Source: Corallococcus silvisoli
GTDB taxonomy: Bacteria; Myxococcota; Myxococcia; Myxococcales; Myxococcaceae
Direction: 5' to 3'
Assembly (NCBI RefSeq): GCF_009909145.1
Contig: NZ_JAAAPJ010000001.1
Coordinates: 1,054,001 to 1,118,000, forward strand
DNA: 64,000 nucleotides
In this document: positions 50,928-60,274 of the stretch, in pieces
How positions within the stretch are numbered: position 1 is the stretch's first letter
Layout: each line of letters opens with the position of its first letter
Made by a program: the position numbers and the translations under genes
The notes under the pieces: generated by a model
What the model saw: only the letters and a program-made list of their open reading frames with translations
The model's database searches: none
What the model was told of the DNA's origin: nothing

Positions 50928-51938
50928 CTACGCGGGCAGCGTGCCCTGGCCGGTGGCCAGGGTGTTCATGAAGCTCTTCACCTTCTGCACGTAGGTGGCG
51001 TCACCCGTGCCCGCGGGGATCGCGTCGGGGTTGCTCTTGTCCACGCCGTTCGGGCCGGAGTTGTAGGCGCGCAGGGCCAGGTCCACGCTGCCGAACTGCT
51101 CCTTCATGTCCTTCATGTAGAAGGCGCCCGCGAGGATGTTGGTCTCCGGGTCGGCGAGGTTCTTGCCCTGGAGCTCCGGGTGCTTCGCCTGCAGCTCCTG
51201 GTAGGTGTTGGGGTTCACCTGCATCAGGCCGGTGTCCGTCAGGCCATTGCCGCCGTTGGTGGTGACGGCCTCCAGGTTGCCGCGCGACTCCTGCCAGATC
51301 TGCGCGGCCAGCATCTCCGCGGGCATGCCCGTCTTGGCCGCCGCGGACTCGATGGCGCCCCGGAACTTCTCCAGGCCCGCGGGCAGGTTGCCGCCCAGGC
51401 GCGAGCCGCCGGACGGGCCCTGCTGCGACGTCACCGGGCTGGGGGTGTTCTGCTGCGACGGCGCCGGGCTGGCGCCATCCTGGCGCAGCGGGGGCGGGAT
51501 CGGGCCCGTGTTCTGCGCGACGGGGTTGAGGTCCACGGGAGGCCGGCCCGACGCGTCCTTCGGCGTGAAGCTGCTGCCGGAGGACTGCGAACCCGAGCAC
51601 CCCTTCGCGCCCGTGACGCCCTGCGCGTCCTGCCCGCCGGTGAGGCCCTGGAGCCCCTGCGCGCCGCTCGCCTGCGCCACCAGCTGCACGATGGAGCTCA
51701 GCACCGACAGCGTGTCCTGGAGCAGCTTGCCCAGCTCCTGGCCCTTGCCGGAGCCGGCGTCGAAGCCGTCCTGCTGGAGCGCGGCCAGCCCGGGGGAGGA
51801 CAGCCGGGAGCCCGGCTTCTGGCTGGAGGAGGCACCCCCCACGCCGCCCTGGAAGCTCGACGGGCGGGACACGGCGCTGTCCTGCGTGGAGAGGCGGGAG
51901 GCGGGAGCGGAGGCGCTGCGGAAGGCCGAGATGCTCAT
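50928..51938 (-). CDS. effector-like lytic transglycosylase
   Basis: A 336-residue protein opening MSISAFRSASAPASRLS, without a signal peptide. QDGFDAG at 56-62 is followed by an amphipathic helix (LLQDTLSVLSSIVQLVAQ) and QGLQGLTGG, the same order of elements as in the thaumatin-like protein at 18930-20087. After a Ser/Pro/Gln-rich linker, residues 185-325 are an SLT domain: catalytic Glu217 in QIWQESRGN, GLMQVNPNTYQEL, NILAGAFYMKDM and ALRAYNSGP. It should cleave peptidoglycan, yet has no export signal of its own for the periplasm, suggesting a specialised export route. GAGGAACACCCCC precedes the ATG, nearly the leader of the thaumatin-like gene. A sigma-54 promoter and paired activator sites lie upstream. 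Confidence 0.85.
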   Translation of the reverse strand: MSISAFRSASAPASRLSTQDSAVSRPSSFQGGVGGASSSQKPGSRLSSPGLAALQQDGFDAGSGKGQELGKLLQDTLSVLSSIVQLVAQASGAQGLQGLTGGQDAQGVTGAKGCSGSQSSGSSFTPKDASGRPPVDLNPVAQNTGPIPPPLRQDGASPAPSQQNTPSPVTSQQGPSGGSRLGGNLPAGLEKFRGAIESAAAKTGMPAEMLAAQIWQESRGNLEAVTTNGGNGLTDTGLMQVNPNTYQELQAKHPELQGKNLADPETNILAGAFYMKDMKEQFGSVDLALRAYNSGPNGVDKSNPDAIPAGTGDATYVQKVKSFMNTLATGQGTLPA

Positions 51939-51992
51939 GGGGGTGTTCCTCGAAGGGGATTGGGAGTTCGGTGAAGCGACGGGGACTCCCTT

Positions 51993-52008
51993 AGCAGCCG
52001 GTGTGCCA
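51993..52008 (-). promoter_or_regulatory. sigma-54 promoter of the lytic transglycosylase gene
   Basis: The minus strand reads TGGCACACCGGCTGCT, with intact GG-N10-GC spacing, 55 bp upstream of the ATG. Confidence 0.85.
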
Positions 52009-52034
52009 GCCCCTTCGGACCGGCCGGGCGCTGG

Positions 52035-52047
52035 CAACCCATTGATT
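52035..52047 (-). promoter_or_regulatory. IHF-like site
   Basis: The minus strand reads AATCAATGGGTTG, a full match to the IHF consensus WATCAANNNNTTR, placed between the sigma-54 promoter and the activator sites, where IHF usually bends DNA. Confidence 0.6.
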
Positions 52048-52093
52048 TCACATGGGGCGCCGGAGCACGGGGATGGCGCTGGTGGGGGGCGCC

Positions 52094-52134
52094 CTGATGA
52101 CTGCCGTCATCGGCCCGGTGGCCAGCGTCACCAG
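52094..52134 (-). promoter_or_regulatory. paired palindromic activator sites (UAS 4)
   Basis: Site A is CTGATGACTGCCGTCATCGG (52094-52113); site B is CCGGTGGC-CAGC-GTCACCAG (52115-52134). The centres are 21 bp apart, as at the three sites 30-40 kb away. The pair is 86 bp upstream of the -24 element and 61 bp before the divergent epoxide hydrolase gene. Confidence 0.8.
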
Positions 52135-52194
52135 CCGAACCGCCGGGCGCGGACGGGATTGGCGGAGGAGGGCGAGTCGGGCAGAACGGGCCGC

Positions 52195-53151
52195 ATGGCC
52201 GACATCACCCACCGCATCGTGAAGACGAACGGCATCCACCTCCACATCGCGGAGGCGGGGCGCGGGCCTCTCGTGCTGCTCCTCCATGGGTGGCCGGAGT
52301 CCTGGTACTCGTGGCGCCATCAGCTCACGGCGCTCGCGGAGGCCGGCTACCACGCCGTCGCGCCGGACGTCCGCGGCTACGGCCAGAGCGACAAGCCCCA
52401 GGCCGTCGAGGCGTACAGCATGAAGCAGCTGCTGGCGGACTTCGTGGGCCTGCTGGATGCGCTGGGGGAGAAGACCGCCGTCGTGGTCGGGCATGACTGG
52501 GGGGCGGCGATGGCGTGGACCTGCGCGGCGCTCCACCCGGACCGCTTCCGCGCCGTCGTCGGCATGAGCGTGCCGCACCTGGGCCGCGCGCCCATGCCGC
52601 CCACGCAGCTCTTCAAGCGCATGTTCGGGGAGACGTGGTTCTACATCCTCTACTTCCAGGAGCCGGGCGTCGCGGAGGCGGAGTTCGAGGCGGACATCCC
52701 CAGGACGGTCCGCATCCTCCTCGCGGGCGTCCCCGGCTTCGACCCGAAGGACCGGACCGTGCAGGCGAAGAAGGCAGGGGACGGGTTCCTCACGGGGCTC
52801 GAGGCCCCGGACACGCTGCCCTCCTGGCTCACGGAGGCGGATGTCGCGTACTTCGCGAAGGAGCTGGCCGGCAGCGGCTTCCGGGGAGGGCTCAACCGCT
52901 ACCGCAACATGGACCGCGACTGGGCGGAGCTGCCCGAACTGGCGACGGTGAAGATCGAGCAGCCCGCGCTCTTCCTCATCGGAGAGAAGGACCCGGGGCG
53001 CGCCTTCGCCCCTCCCGACCTCATGGCGGCCCTGGTGCCCGACCTCCGGGGACAGCACGTCCTCCCGGGCGCGGGCCATTGGCTCCAACAGGAGCGCGCT
53101 GCGGAAGTGAACGCCGCGCTCCTGGACTTCCTGAAGGCGTTGCCCTCCTGA
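52195..53151 (+). CDS. epoxide hydrolase-type alpha/beta hydrolase
   Basis: This is a 318-residue alpha/beta hydrolase. The oxyanion motif is LLHGWPESWYSWRHQL; GYGQSDKP and the nucleophile elbow VGHDWGAAMAW (Asp, not Ser) are typical of epoxide hydrolases; the catalytic His is in PGAGHWLQQE. The lid contains Tyr residues around WFYILYFQEPG, like the classical ring-opening tyrosines. Cytoplasmic. The substrate is unknown. It is divergent from the lytic transglycosylase gene, with UAS 4 between them. Confidence 0.92.
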   Translation: MADITHRIVKTNGIHLHIAEAGRGPLVLLLHGWPESWYSWRHQLTALAEAGYHAVAPDVRGYGQSDKPQAVEAYSMKQLLADFVGLLDALGEKTAVVVGHDWGAAMAWTCAALHPDRFRAVVGMSVPHLGRAPMPPTQLFKRMFGETWFYILYFQEPGVAEAEFEADIPRTVRILLAGVPGFDPKDRTVQAKKAGDGFLTGLEAPDTLPSWLTEADVAYFAKELAGSGFRGGLNRYRNMDRDWAELPELATVKIEQPALFLIGEKDPGRAFAPPDLMAALVPDLRGQHVLPGAGHWLQQERAAEVNAALLDFLKALPS

Positions 53152-53209
53152 CAGGGCGGGGGGACAGGAGGCGCTGGCTCCGCGCGCGCGTCGTGCTATC
53201 GACGGCCCC

Positions 53210-53632
53210 ATGAGCGCTGAGAACCCAAGCATCCTGTCCCATGTCTCCGTTGGCACGAATGACTACGCGCGGGCGGTGGCCTTCTACGATCAGGTCCTGG
53301 CCACGCTGGGCTGCCGCCGCGTCCTGGAGTTCCCGAACGCTGCGGCCTACGGCCGCCAGTTCCCGGAGTTCTGGGTCCAGGCCCCCATCAATGGCCAGCC
53401 CGCGAGCCTGGGCAATGGCACGCACTTCGGCTTCATCGCGCCGTCGAAGCAGGCGGTGCATGACTTCCATCAGGCGGCGCTCGCGGCGGGAGGCACCGAT
53501 GACGGCGCTCCGGGGCCGCGTCCCCTCTACGGCGCGCCCTACTACGGCTGCTTCGTGAGGGATCCCGACGGCCACAAGGTGGAGGCGTCCTTCTGGGATG
53601 AAGCGGCGGGCGGTGGCCACGGGGGCGCGTGA
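53210..53632 (+). CDS. VOC superfamily protein (glyoxalase/bleomycin-resistance-like)
   Basis: This is a 140-residue protein with two beta-alpha-beta-beta-beta modules. The start is SILSHVSVGTNDYARAVAFYDQVLATLG, the second half THFGFIAPSKQAVHDFHQAALAAGG, and the end YYGCFVRDPDGHKVEASFWD. Metal-ligand candidates are His11, His71 and the Glu of KVEASF. Common cytoplasmic family; the substrate is not predictable. It is 58 bp downstream of the epoxide hydrolase. Confidence 0.9.
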   Translation: MSAENPSILSHVSVGTNDYARAVAFYDQVLATLGCRRVLEFPNAAAYGRQFPEFWVQAPINGQPASLGNGTHFGFIAPSKQAVHDFHQAALAAGGTDDGAPGPRPLYGAPYYGCFVRDPDGHKVEASFWDEAAGGGHGGA

Positions 53633-53806
53633 GCCTCGCTCGCGGCATCGCCGTGCTTCGACACAGCGGGGCCTCGCGCTCGTCGCGCGGGTCCTGCCAC
53701 GGCGCATGACGTCTTCTCGAAGCAGGAAACTTCCGGACGCCCTCTTCCCATAATCCGAGACGACCGGGACGGACCCGGCCGCGAGCTTCGGGCTTCGGAG
53801 ATGGCG

Positions 53807-56167
53807 ATGCGCGTCAATAGCGGTGGTGTTTCTCAGACGGGCACGGCCTCCGGGAGCGATGGCGCGGCGGAGGCGGCGCGGCGCGCGGCGGAGGAAGCAC
53901 GGCGGGCGGCCGAGGAGGCGATGCGGCGGGCCCAGCAGGCGGCGGCCGAGGCGGAGCGGGCGAGGGCACAGCTCCAGGCGGCGTCGACGAACGTGGGGCC
54001 CTCGCGTCAGCCCGGCGCGGATCCGCAGGGCGGCCTGAAGCTGGAGCAGCGCTCGGTGGCGGCGGACGCGAATGCCCGGCAGCTCGCGACGGAGGCGCGG
54101 AACGCGACGCAGCACGCGAACACCACCGCCCTGGCCGCGGGCCGGCCCGCGCCCTTCCCGGCGGGACCTTCCCTCCGCAACACGTTGCTGGCGGACGGCG
54201 GTGACTTCTCCGGCCGTCCCAAGGCCTCGCTCTTCGGGACTCCCTCGCTCGGGGCCACCCCCGCGAACTTCCGCGCGGACGCGGGCGCCGTCACGGGCCC
54301 GTCCACGGCGGCGCCGGCCGCGGCGGCCACTGGCGCGACGACGGTCGACGAGGCGCGCACCAACCTGGTCGACGCCAAGCAGTCGTACGACGACGCGCAC
54401 AAGAAGACCGCGGAGCTGAACGAGAAGCTCAACCAGGAGCTCGCCAAGCTGGGGCCGGCGCTCACCGACGCACAGAAGCAGCAGTACGTGCAGGAGTTCC
54501 GGGAGAGCCACCCGGATGAGTTCGCCGCCGAAGAGGCCGCGGCGAAGAAGCTCAACGACGCGCTGAATGATCCGAAGCTGCTCGAGGCCGCGAAGAACAA
54601 CCCGGACGTCGCGAAGGAGAGCGTCGACGCGGCGAAGTCGCTCGCTGAGTCGCCCCAGGCCAAGGGCGCGCTGGAGTGGGCCGCCAAGGCGATGGATCCG
54701 CAGGGCCCGGCGGGCACCGCCTTCGAAGGCCTGAAGGATCAGATCGACGAGGACGTCACGGCGCCGGCGCTCTCCACCGCCGCGGGCCAGCTGCTCACGG
54801 AGAACGGCGGGGACGCCCAGGCGGCGCTGAAGGCGCTGACGGAGCTCACCCAACCGCTCGTTCCTCTCTCCAAGGGGGGCGCGGCCCTCAAGAACGGCAT
54901 CCAGACCATCAAGGCCGCGCTCGACTCAGGCGACCCGAACCCCCTGCGCCAGCTCTCCCAGTCGGGGGGCAAGCTGGGCACGGCCCTGGCGGGCGTGGGC
55001 GTCGCCTTCGGGCTGGCGAGCGCGGCGACGGATGCCGCGCGAGGTGAGTGGGGCAAGGTCGTCAAGGACCTGGCGAACGCGGGCCGCAGTGGCGCGCAGG
55101 CCGCCGCCGCGGTGATGCGCACCCTGGGCGAGTCCGGCCGCATCGCCGCGCAGACGGGGGAGAAGGCGGCGCAGTTCCTCTCCCGACTGGCGCCCGCGCT
55201 GGGCGTGGTGGCCAACTCGGTGGTGCTCGCGGAGCACTTCAAGGACTTCCTGGATGATCCGTCCGTGGGCGGCGGCGTCCAGGCCTTCGGCGACGCGGTG
55301 GCCGTGGTGGGCGCGGGCCTGGGCACGGTGCTCCCCGGCGTCGGTCAGATTGTCGAGGGCGTGGGCCTGGTGCTCTCCGCGCTGGGCGGCCTCATCGTGG
55401 GCAAGGAGAAGCAGGAGGCGCTGGACAACGAGTCGGAGGGCATCCTCAAGCAGATGGGCATGGACCCCGACGTGGCGAAGACCCTCGCCCACGGGGATGA
55501 GCAGCCCGAGCGCCTGTCCAAGGACCTGGGCCTGTCGCCGGAGCAGATCCAGGACGTCGCGAAGCGCTACCCGACGCTCTTCGACGCCCCGGGCCTGGGA
55601 CAGGCCGCCATCGACGCGGCCAAGGCGTGCGGAATGAAGGGCCAGGACGCGGTGGGCTTCATCGACGCGATGGCGAAGGACAACGGGGACTTCGCGTGGG
55701 ACCTGCTGGGCGTCAAGCCGATGATCCAGGGCGACGGCACGCACCCGACCTCCACGGACGACTCCTGGCGAGCGTATGTGCAGGGCCGCTACCCGACCGC
55801 CTACGCGCACGCGCAGGAGCACGCGCCGGACCTCTTTGGGGCCAGCGCGGAGTCGCGGCTGCGCGCGGACCGCGACTTCGAACAGAACGCGGGGATGATG
55901 GACTTCCCGCTCACGTACGCGCGCCTGTGCGACAAGAACAAGGGCGACGAGGCGTACACCAGCGAGTTCATCCACCGCATGAAGGACAACGGCTACCTCG
56001 ACAACTTCGTGCGCTTCATCGACCAGAACGGCCTGGACATGGATCGCAGCGGCGCGAAGGCCGCGCTCGACGCGGCGTTGAAGACAGGCGTGCTCTCCGA
56101 GGCGGACGTCCAGGGCTACCTCAACGGCGGCAACGGCGACGCCTGGCGCTCCATCCTCGGCCGCTGA
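53807..56167 (+). CDS. effector-like coiled-coil protein with glycine-rich hydrophobic centre
   Basis: This is a 786-residue protein that I do not recognise. It opens MRVNSGGVSQTGTASGS, with no signal peptide. Residues 20-65 form an Ala/Arg/Glu coiled coil (AARRAAEEARRAAEEAMRRA); 180-300 are a second helical region; about 380-540 are Gly/Ala/Val-rich with membrane-prone stretches (VAVVGAGLGTVLPGVGQIVEGVGLVLSALGGLIVG, shown in parts: GVGQIVEGVGLVLSALGG). The last 220 residues are helical and end NGGNGDAWRSILGR. The general layout resembles secreted translocator-type proteins and the 851-residue protein at 9155-11710. ATG 53807 has GGAG 6 nt upstream; ATG 53801 would touch it. No sigma-54 promoter or paired palindrome was found upstream. 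A pseudokinase gene follows. Confidence 0.65.
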   Translation: MRVNSGGVSQTGTASGSDGAAEAARRAAEEARRAAEEAMRRAQQAAAEAERARAQLQAASTNVGPSRQPGADPQGGLKLEQRSVAADANARQLATEARNATQHANTTALAAGRPAPFPAGPSLRNTLLADGGDFSGRPKASLFGTPSLGATPANFRADAGAVTGPSTAAPAAAATGATTVDEARTNLVDAKQSYDDAHKKTAELNEKLNQELAKLGPALTDAQKQQYVQEFRESHPDEFAAEEAAAKKLNDALNDPKLLEAAKNNPDVAKESVDAAKSLAESPQAKGALEWAAKAMDPQGPAGTAFEGLKDQIDEDVTAPALSTAAGQLLTENGGDAQAALKALTELTQPLVPLSKGGAALKNGIQTIKAALDSGDPNPLRQLSQSGGKLGTALAGVGVAFGLASAATDAARGEWGKVVKDLANAGRSGAQAAAAVMRTLGESGRIAAQTGEKAAQFLSRLAPALGVVANSVVLAEHFKDFLDDPSVGGGVQAFGDAVAVVGAGLGTVLPGVGQIVEGVGLVLSALGGLIVGKEKQEALDNESEGILKQMGMDPDVAKTLAHGDEQPERLSKDLGLSPEQIQDVAKRYPTLFDAPGLGQAAIDAAKACGMKGQDAVGFIDAMAKDNGDFAWDLLGVKPMIQGDGTHPTSTDDSWRAYVQGRYPTAYAHAQEHAPDLFGASAESRLRADRDFEQNAGMMDFPLTYARLCDKNKGDEAYTSEFIHRMKDNGYLDNFVRFIDQNGLDMDRSGAKAALDAALKTGVLSEADVQGYLNGGNGDAWRSILGR

Positions 56168-56240
56168 GCGGGGGCCTTCCGCGCGCGGAGTGCCACGGCT
56201 CCGGCCCTCGTCGGAGCACGAGCTGTTAGCTTCTCCAGGC

Positions 56241-57173
56241 ATGGGCGAACTCCGGGTGGAGCGGTTTGGCCGGTATGAGCTGTTGATGCCGGTTGAGTTC
56301 AGCGGGTTCGCCAGGCTGTACCTGGCGCGCGACACGGAGGCGCCGGGTGCCAGCACGCCCGTGCTCCTCAAGCGGCTCTCCGAGGTCTATTCAGGCGACG
56401 CTGCGTTCATCGAGAAGTTCCTCACCTCGGCCCGCAGGACCGCGAAGTCCCACCACGACAACATCGCGCGGACGTTGGACTTCGGCGTGGTGGGAGGCGA
56501 GTACTTCCTCGCCCGGGAGTGGGTGGACGGCCGCGACCTGATGGGCGTGCGGCACTCGGCCAGGAGACGGGGCCTGAAGGGGATGCCCGAGCCCATCGCC
56601 GTGAGCGTCACCCGCGACGTCTGTCAGGCCCTGCATCATGCCCATACGCGAATGGGCATGCTCCACGGAAGCCTCTCCCCCCGCCATGTCCTGCTGGGGT
56701 TTGGAGGAGCGGTGAAGGTCATCGACTTCTCCCACGACTGGCGGATGCTCTCTCCCGACACGGTGTCCCGGTTGAACATCATGACGGGCAAGCTCCAGTA
56801 CTTCACTCCGGAATGGGCCGCTGGCCTCGCGGAGGATGCCCGCTCGGAGGTCTATCTGACGGGGGTGATGCTCTACCAGTTCTTGTGCGGAGAGCTTCAC
56901 CTGCGCGGCGACTCCGATCTCGCGCGGCTCGATGAGGTACGGCAGGGCCGGCTGATCCCCGCGCGACAGCACAAGCCCTCTCTGGATGAGGAGCTTCTGG
57001 GCATCCTCCAGCGGGCCTTGATGACGTCGCCAGAGGACCGGTACCCGTCCGCCCAGGCGCTGCGCGACGCGCTGTCGGATTGGATGTCCGCCCACGCGCC
57101 TTCGTTCCACGCCGACGACCGCGGCCAGTGGCTGGTGCGGCTTCGTCAGGAGTCGGAGGGCAGGGGGAAGTGA
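56241..57173 (+). CDS. Ser/Thr pseudokinase
   Basis: This is a 310-residue protein with the Hanks kinase fold but missing catalytic residues. The start MGELRVERFGRYELLMPV matches kinase N-termini, the glycine loop is degenerate (EFSGFARLYLAR), Lys44 is kept in VLLKRL, and the catalytic loop is HGSLSPRHVLL where HRDxKPxN is expected, so the catalytic Asp is Ser144. The DFG motif is DFS (Asp162-Phe-Ser164). The C-lobe (DARSEVYLTGVMLYQFLCGE) is intact. It is therefore probably a non-catalytic scaffold or ligand sensor. ATG 56241 begins the kinase homology; an in-frame GTG at 56190 would add 17 unlikely residues. It lies 73 bp downstream of the coiled-coil protein on the same strand. Confidence 0.85.
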   Translation: MGELRVERFGRYELLMPVEFSGFARLYLARDTEAPGASTPVLLKRLSEVYSGDAAFIEKFLTSARRTAKSHHDNIARTLDFGVVGGEYFLAREWVDGRDLMGVRHSARRRGLKGMPEPIAVSVTRDVCQALHHAHTRMGMLHGSLSPRHVLLGFGGAVKVIDFSHDWRMLSPDTVSRLNIMTGKLQYFTPEWAAGLAEDARSEVYLTGVMLYQFLCGELHLRGDSDLARLDEVRQGRLIPARQHKPSLDEELLGILQRALMTSPEDRYPSAQALRDALSDWMSAHAPSFHADDRGQWLVRLRQESEGRGK

Positions 57174-57191
57174 ACAGGCTGCTTGCGCGGC

Positions 57192-57767
57192 TCAATCCAG
57201 CGCGGACGCGGGCGCGTGGACTGGGGCCTCCCCGGACAGCTGGGCCCTCGTGCCGGTCCGCGCTTCGAAGCGGCGGATGAACTCCTTCAGCCGGTCCGCG
57301 GTGAAGCGCTCGCGAGGAATCCCAGTAACGCGGATGGCGCCCTCGATGGCCTCGGGAGACCCCTCCACCTCGACGAGCAGGTCCATGCGCGGGAACTGCT
57401 CGAAGCGCAGGGTGGCGTCCCCGCACGCGTACCAGGCGATCTCCCGCGTCAGGTGCTCGCCCGGCGTGAAGCCGGTGCGCTCCAGGATGTCCCGCAGGGT
57501 GGAGGGGTCCTCCACCCGGGTGCTCAACTCCTCCCGCACCTTGTAGCCGTGCTCCAGGCTCGCGCCGCCCTTCCACGTCAGCTCCGACCACTGGCTTTCA
57601 GGGGACTGGTAGGTGCGGATCCGCAGCCGCCCGGTGCCGCCGTCCTTGCGCGTGTAGTACCGGTCCTCCATCGTCCCGGCGAAGCGCAGCGTGCCGCCCG
57701 CCGCCTCGACCCGGCTGCGGCAGCGCGCGACGTCGTCCACGACGCTCTTGAGCTCCACCTCACGCAT
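57192..57767 (-). CDS. CYTH domain protein (class IV adenylate cyclase/ThTPase-like)
   Basis: This is a 191-residue CYTH protein. The signature ExExK is at residues 3-7 (EVELK), with paired basic and acidic tunnel residues downstream (DRYYTRKDG, RLRIRTY, ELTWKGG, KVREELSTRV, DLLVEVEGSPEAIEGA). The family hydrolyses or cyclises triphosphates; the specific activity is not evident. Its ATG (57767) lies inside the perfect 14-bp palindrome CATGACGCGTCATG (57765-57778), which might be an operator. Confidence 0.87.
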   Translation of the reverse strand: MREVELKSVVDDVARCRSRVEAAGGTLRFAGTMEDRYYTRKDGGTGRLRIRTYQSPESQWSELTWKGGASLEHGYKVREELSTRVEDPSTLRDILERTGFTPGEHLTREIAWYACGDATLRFEQFPRMDLLVEVEGSPEAIEGAIRVTGIPRERFTADRLKEFIRRFEARTGTRAQLSGEAPVHAPASALD

Positions 57768-58018
57768 GACGCGTCATGATGGCGGGCGCCCATGAGACGC
57801 GCATGGGGAGGGGATGAGGGCTCTCTCATCCGCTAACGGTCGCACGTGAAGCGCCCCAAGATGGGCGGGTCCGTGCCGTGCCGGAAGCGACGCCGGGCTG
57901 ACACGTTCACCGACTCCAGGGCAGCGTGGTGCATGCCCCGGGATGCGCGGCGCTCCTTGGGGATTGTGGCGGGGGCCGTCGTCGTGGTGTCTGGCCTTCG
58001 ATGTGGCTCGAGAGCGGA

Positions 58019-59215
58019 ATGCCTTGCACGGTCGTCACCCTGTTGCTGCTGTGTGGCACCGCCGCGCTGGGCGAGCCGCTCACGCTGCGCGCGGCGCTCC
58101 TCGAGGCCCGGAGCCAGGCCCCCGCGCTCGCGCAGGCCCGGGCACAGGAAGCCGTGGCCCAGGGCGAGGAGGCGCTGGCCCGCACCTATGCGCCGGTGAC
58201 CCTGTTCCTGGCGGGCGGCGGCAACGACCCCCACTGGGCCGTGGGCCTGACCCAGAAGCTCCCCTTCCCGGGGGCCCGGTCCGCGCGCGTCCACGCCGCG
58301 GAGCTGTCGGCGCGAAGCGCAGGGGATGATCGCCGCGCGAGCGAGGCCTCGGTCCGGGCGGAGACCCGGCGCGCGTACTTCTCCCTGCTGCGCGCCCGAC
58401 AGCTCGTGGAGGCCGGCGCGCGGGCCCTGGCGCTCGCGCGCGAGTCGGAGGCCGCCGCGGCGCTGCTCTTTGAAACCGGCGCGGCTCCGGAGCTGGACCT
58501 CCTCCAGGCCCGCATCGCGCGCGGCACCGCGGAGGTCCAGGTGCTCACCCGTCAGGGCGACCTGACCGGCGCCGGGGTGGCGCTGGCGCTGCTCCTGGGG
58601 CGGACGCCGGGTGGCGTGTTGGAGCCGGTGGATGCGCGGACGCCGGACCTGCCCTCGTTGGACGCGGTGCTGGCCCTGGGCTCGCGTGCTCCCGCCGCCG
58701 AAGCGCGACAGGCGGAGGTGGCGGCGGCCGAGGCGACCCTGCGGGCGACGCGGCGGGAGCGGTGGCCGACCCCCACGGTGGGCGTCTCCATGGAGGGGGA
58801 CGGTCCGGCGGGTCGCCACGCCTTCCTCCGGGGCGCGCTCGCCCTGGAGATGGTCCTCCCCGGCCTGGGGAGGGGAGAGACGGTGCGGGCGGCGGCGCAG
58901 TTGGAGGCCGCCCGGGCCCGCCAGGACGAGGACGTTCGTTCGCGGAGAACGGAGCTGGTCGCGGCCCACGCGAGGCTGGCGGCCGCGGTCGCCAGCCTCG
59001 CGCTCTACACGCGGGAGATCCTCCCCGCGGTGGAGCGGACGGAGCGCATGGCGCTCGAGGCCTACCGCGCCGGCCGCAGTCCCCGGGTGGCGCTCAACGC
59101 CGCGCTCCAGGCCGCGACGGACACGCGGACGCAGGCCATCGACGCCGCCTTCTCCGCCCAGTCCGCGTTCGCGGACCTTGAACTCGCGGCCGGGGTCCCC
59201 CTCGATGAGCCCTAG
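58019..59215 (+). CDS. TolC-family outer membrane efflux protein
   Basis: This is a 398-residue protein with signal-like MPCTVVTLLLLCGTAALGEPL. It has two TolC-type helical hairpin repeats: LTLRAALLEARSQAPALAQARAQEAVAQGEEAL, then the second from AEARQAEVAAAEATLRATRRERWPTPTVGVS. ALLFETGAAPELDLLQARIA is the repeat signature. It would form the outer-membrane channel of the tripartite pump with the next two genes. ATG 58019 is used; ATG 58001 is possible. Its stop overlaps the adaptor start by 11 bp. Confidence 0.88.
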   Translation: MPCTVVTLLLLCGTAALGEPLTLRAALLEARSQAPALAQARAQEAVAQGEEALARTYAPVTLFLAGGGNDPHWAVGLTQKLPFPGARSARVHAAELSARSAGDDRRASEASVRAETRRAYFSLLRARQLVEAGARALALARESEAAAALLFETGAAPELDLLQARIARGTAEVQVLTRQGDLTGAGVALALLLGRTPGGVLEPVDARTPDLPSLDAVLALGSRAPAAEARQAEVAAAEATLRATRRERWPTPTVGVSMEGDGPAGRHAFLRGALALEMVLPGLGRGETVRAAAQLEAARARQDEDVRSRRTELVAAHARLAAAVASLALYTREILPAVERTERMALEAYRAGRSPRVALNAALQAATDTRTQAIDAAFSAQSAFADLELAAGVPLDEP

Positions 59216-60274
59216 ACTCCCATGGCTCGGCTGTCTGCTGGTCACCGTCGCGGCCTGCCAGCGCCCGCCGCCGGAGGAGGGCGCGCAGCCGCTGCCGCGC
59301 GTCCGCGTGGCCCCGGTGGCTCCGGGCCAGGCCGTGCGCGGTCTGCGAGTCACCGGCCTCTTGTCCGCGCTTCCCGGGCGCGAGGTCCGGCTCGCGCCGC
59401 CCGTGCCCGGCCGGCTGTCGTTGCTGCGCGTGGCCGAAGGAGACCGGGTGCGCGCGGGAGAGGTCCTGGCGCAGGTGGACCTGGGGCCCGCCACCGCGGA
59501 GCTCCAGCAGGCGGAGGCCACGCTGAAGGAGGCCACGTCGGCGCTCGAGGCCGCTCGGGAGAAGCGCGCGCGCACGGACGTCCTGGTCGACCGCGGCGTG
59601 GCGGCCCGTCAGGACGCGGAGCAGGACCGGAGCGCGGAGGCCGCCGCGCGCTCCGCGGAGACGCGGGCCCGCAGTGCCCTGGAGCTGGCCCGGCGCGGCG
59701 TGGGCCGCACCGCGCTCCAGGCCCCCTTCGACGGCGTCGTGACGACGGTGTGGGTGCGGCAGGGCGAGATGGTGGATGCCTCCACGCCCGCGGTGGTCCA
59801 GGTCTCCGCGACGGATCCGCTGGAGCTGCGCGCGTTCGTCACCCAGCAGGAGGCCGCGGCGCTCCGGCCCGGCCAGCGCGCGAGCCTCCGCGTCGAAGGG
59901 CTGGCGGGTGCACGCGAGGGCGAGGTCACCGCGGTGGCCCCGGCCGTGGACGCGCTGAGCGGCAACGTGGGGGTCCGCCTGCGCTTCGCCAACCCGCGCG
60001 ACGACCTGCGCCTGGGCGGAGCCGCCTGGGCCCACGTCGTCCTGGAGGACCTGGGCGCCGCGCTGGCCGTGCCGTCCTCCGCGCTCCTCCCCCAGGAGGA
60101 CGGGGGCGTCGCGGTCGCGCGGGTGGCGGACGGCCGGGTCCACACCGTGCCGGTGCGCATCGTGTCCGAGGACGAGGGCCGGGCCGTCATCCAGGGGCCG
60201 CTCGCGGTGGGCGACCCCGTCGTCGTGGAGGGCGGCTACTCCCTCCCGGACGACGCCGGCGTGGAGGTCCTGCG

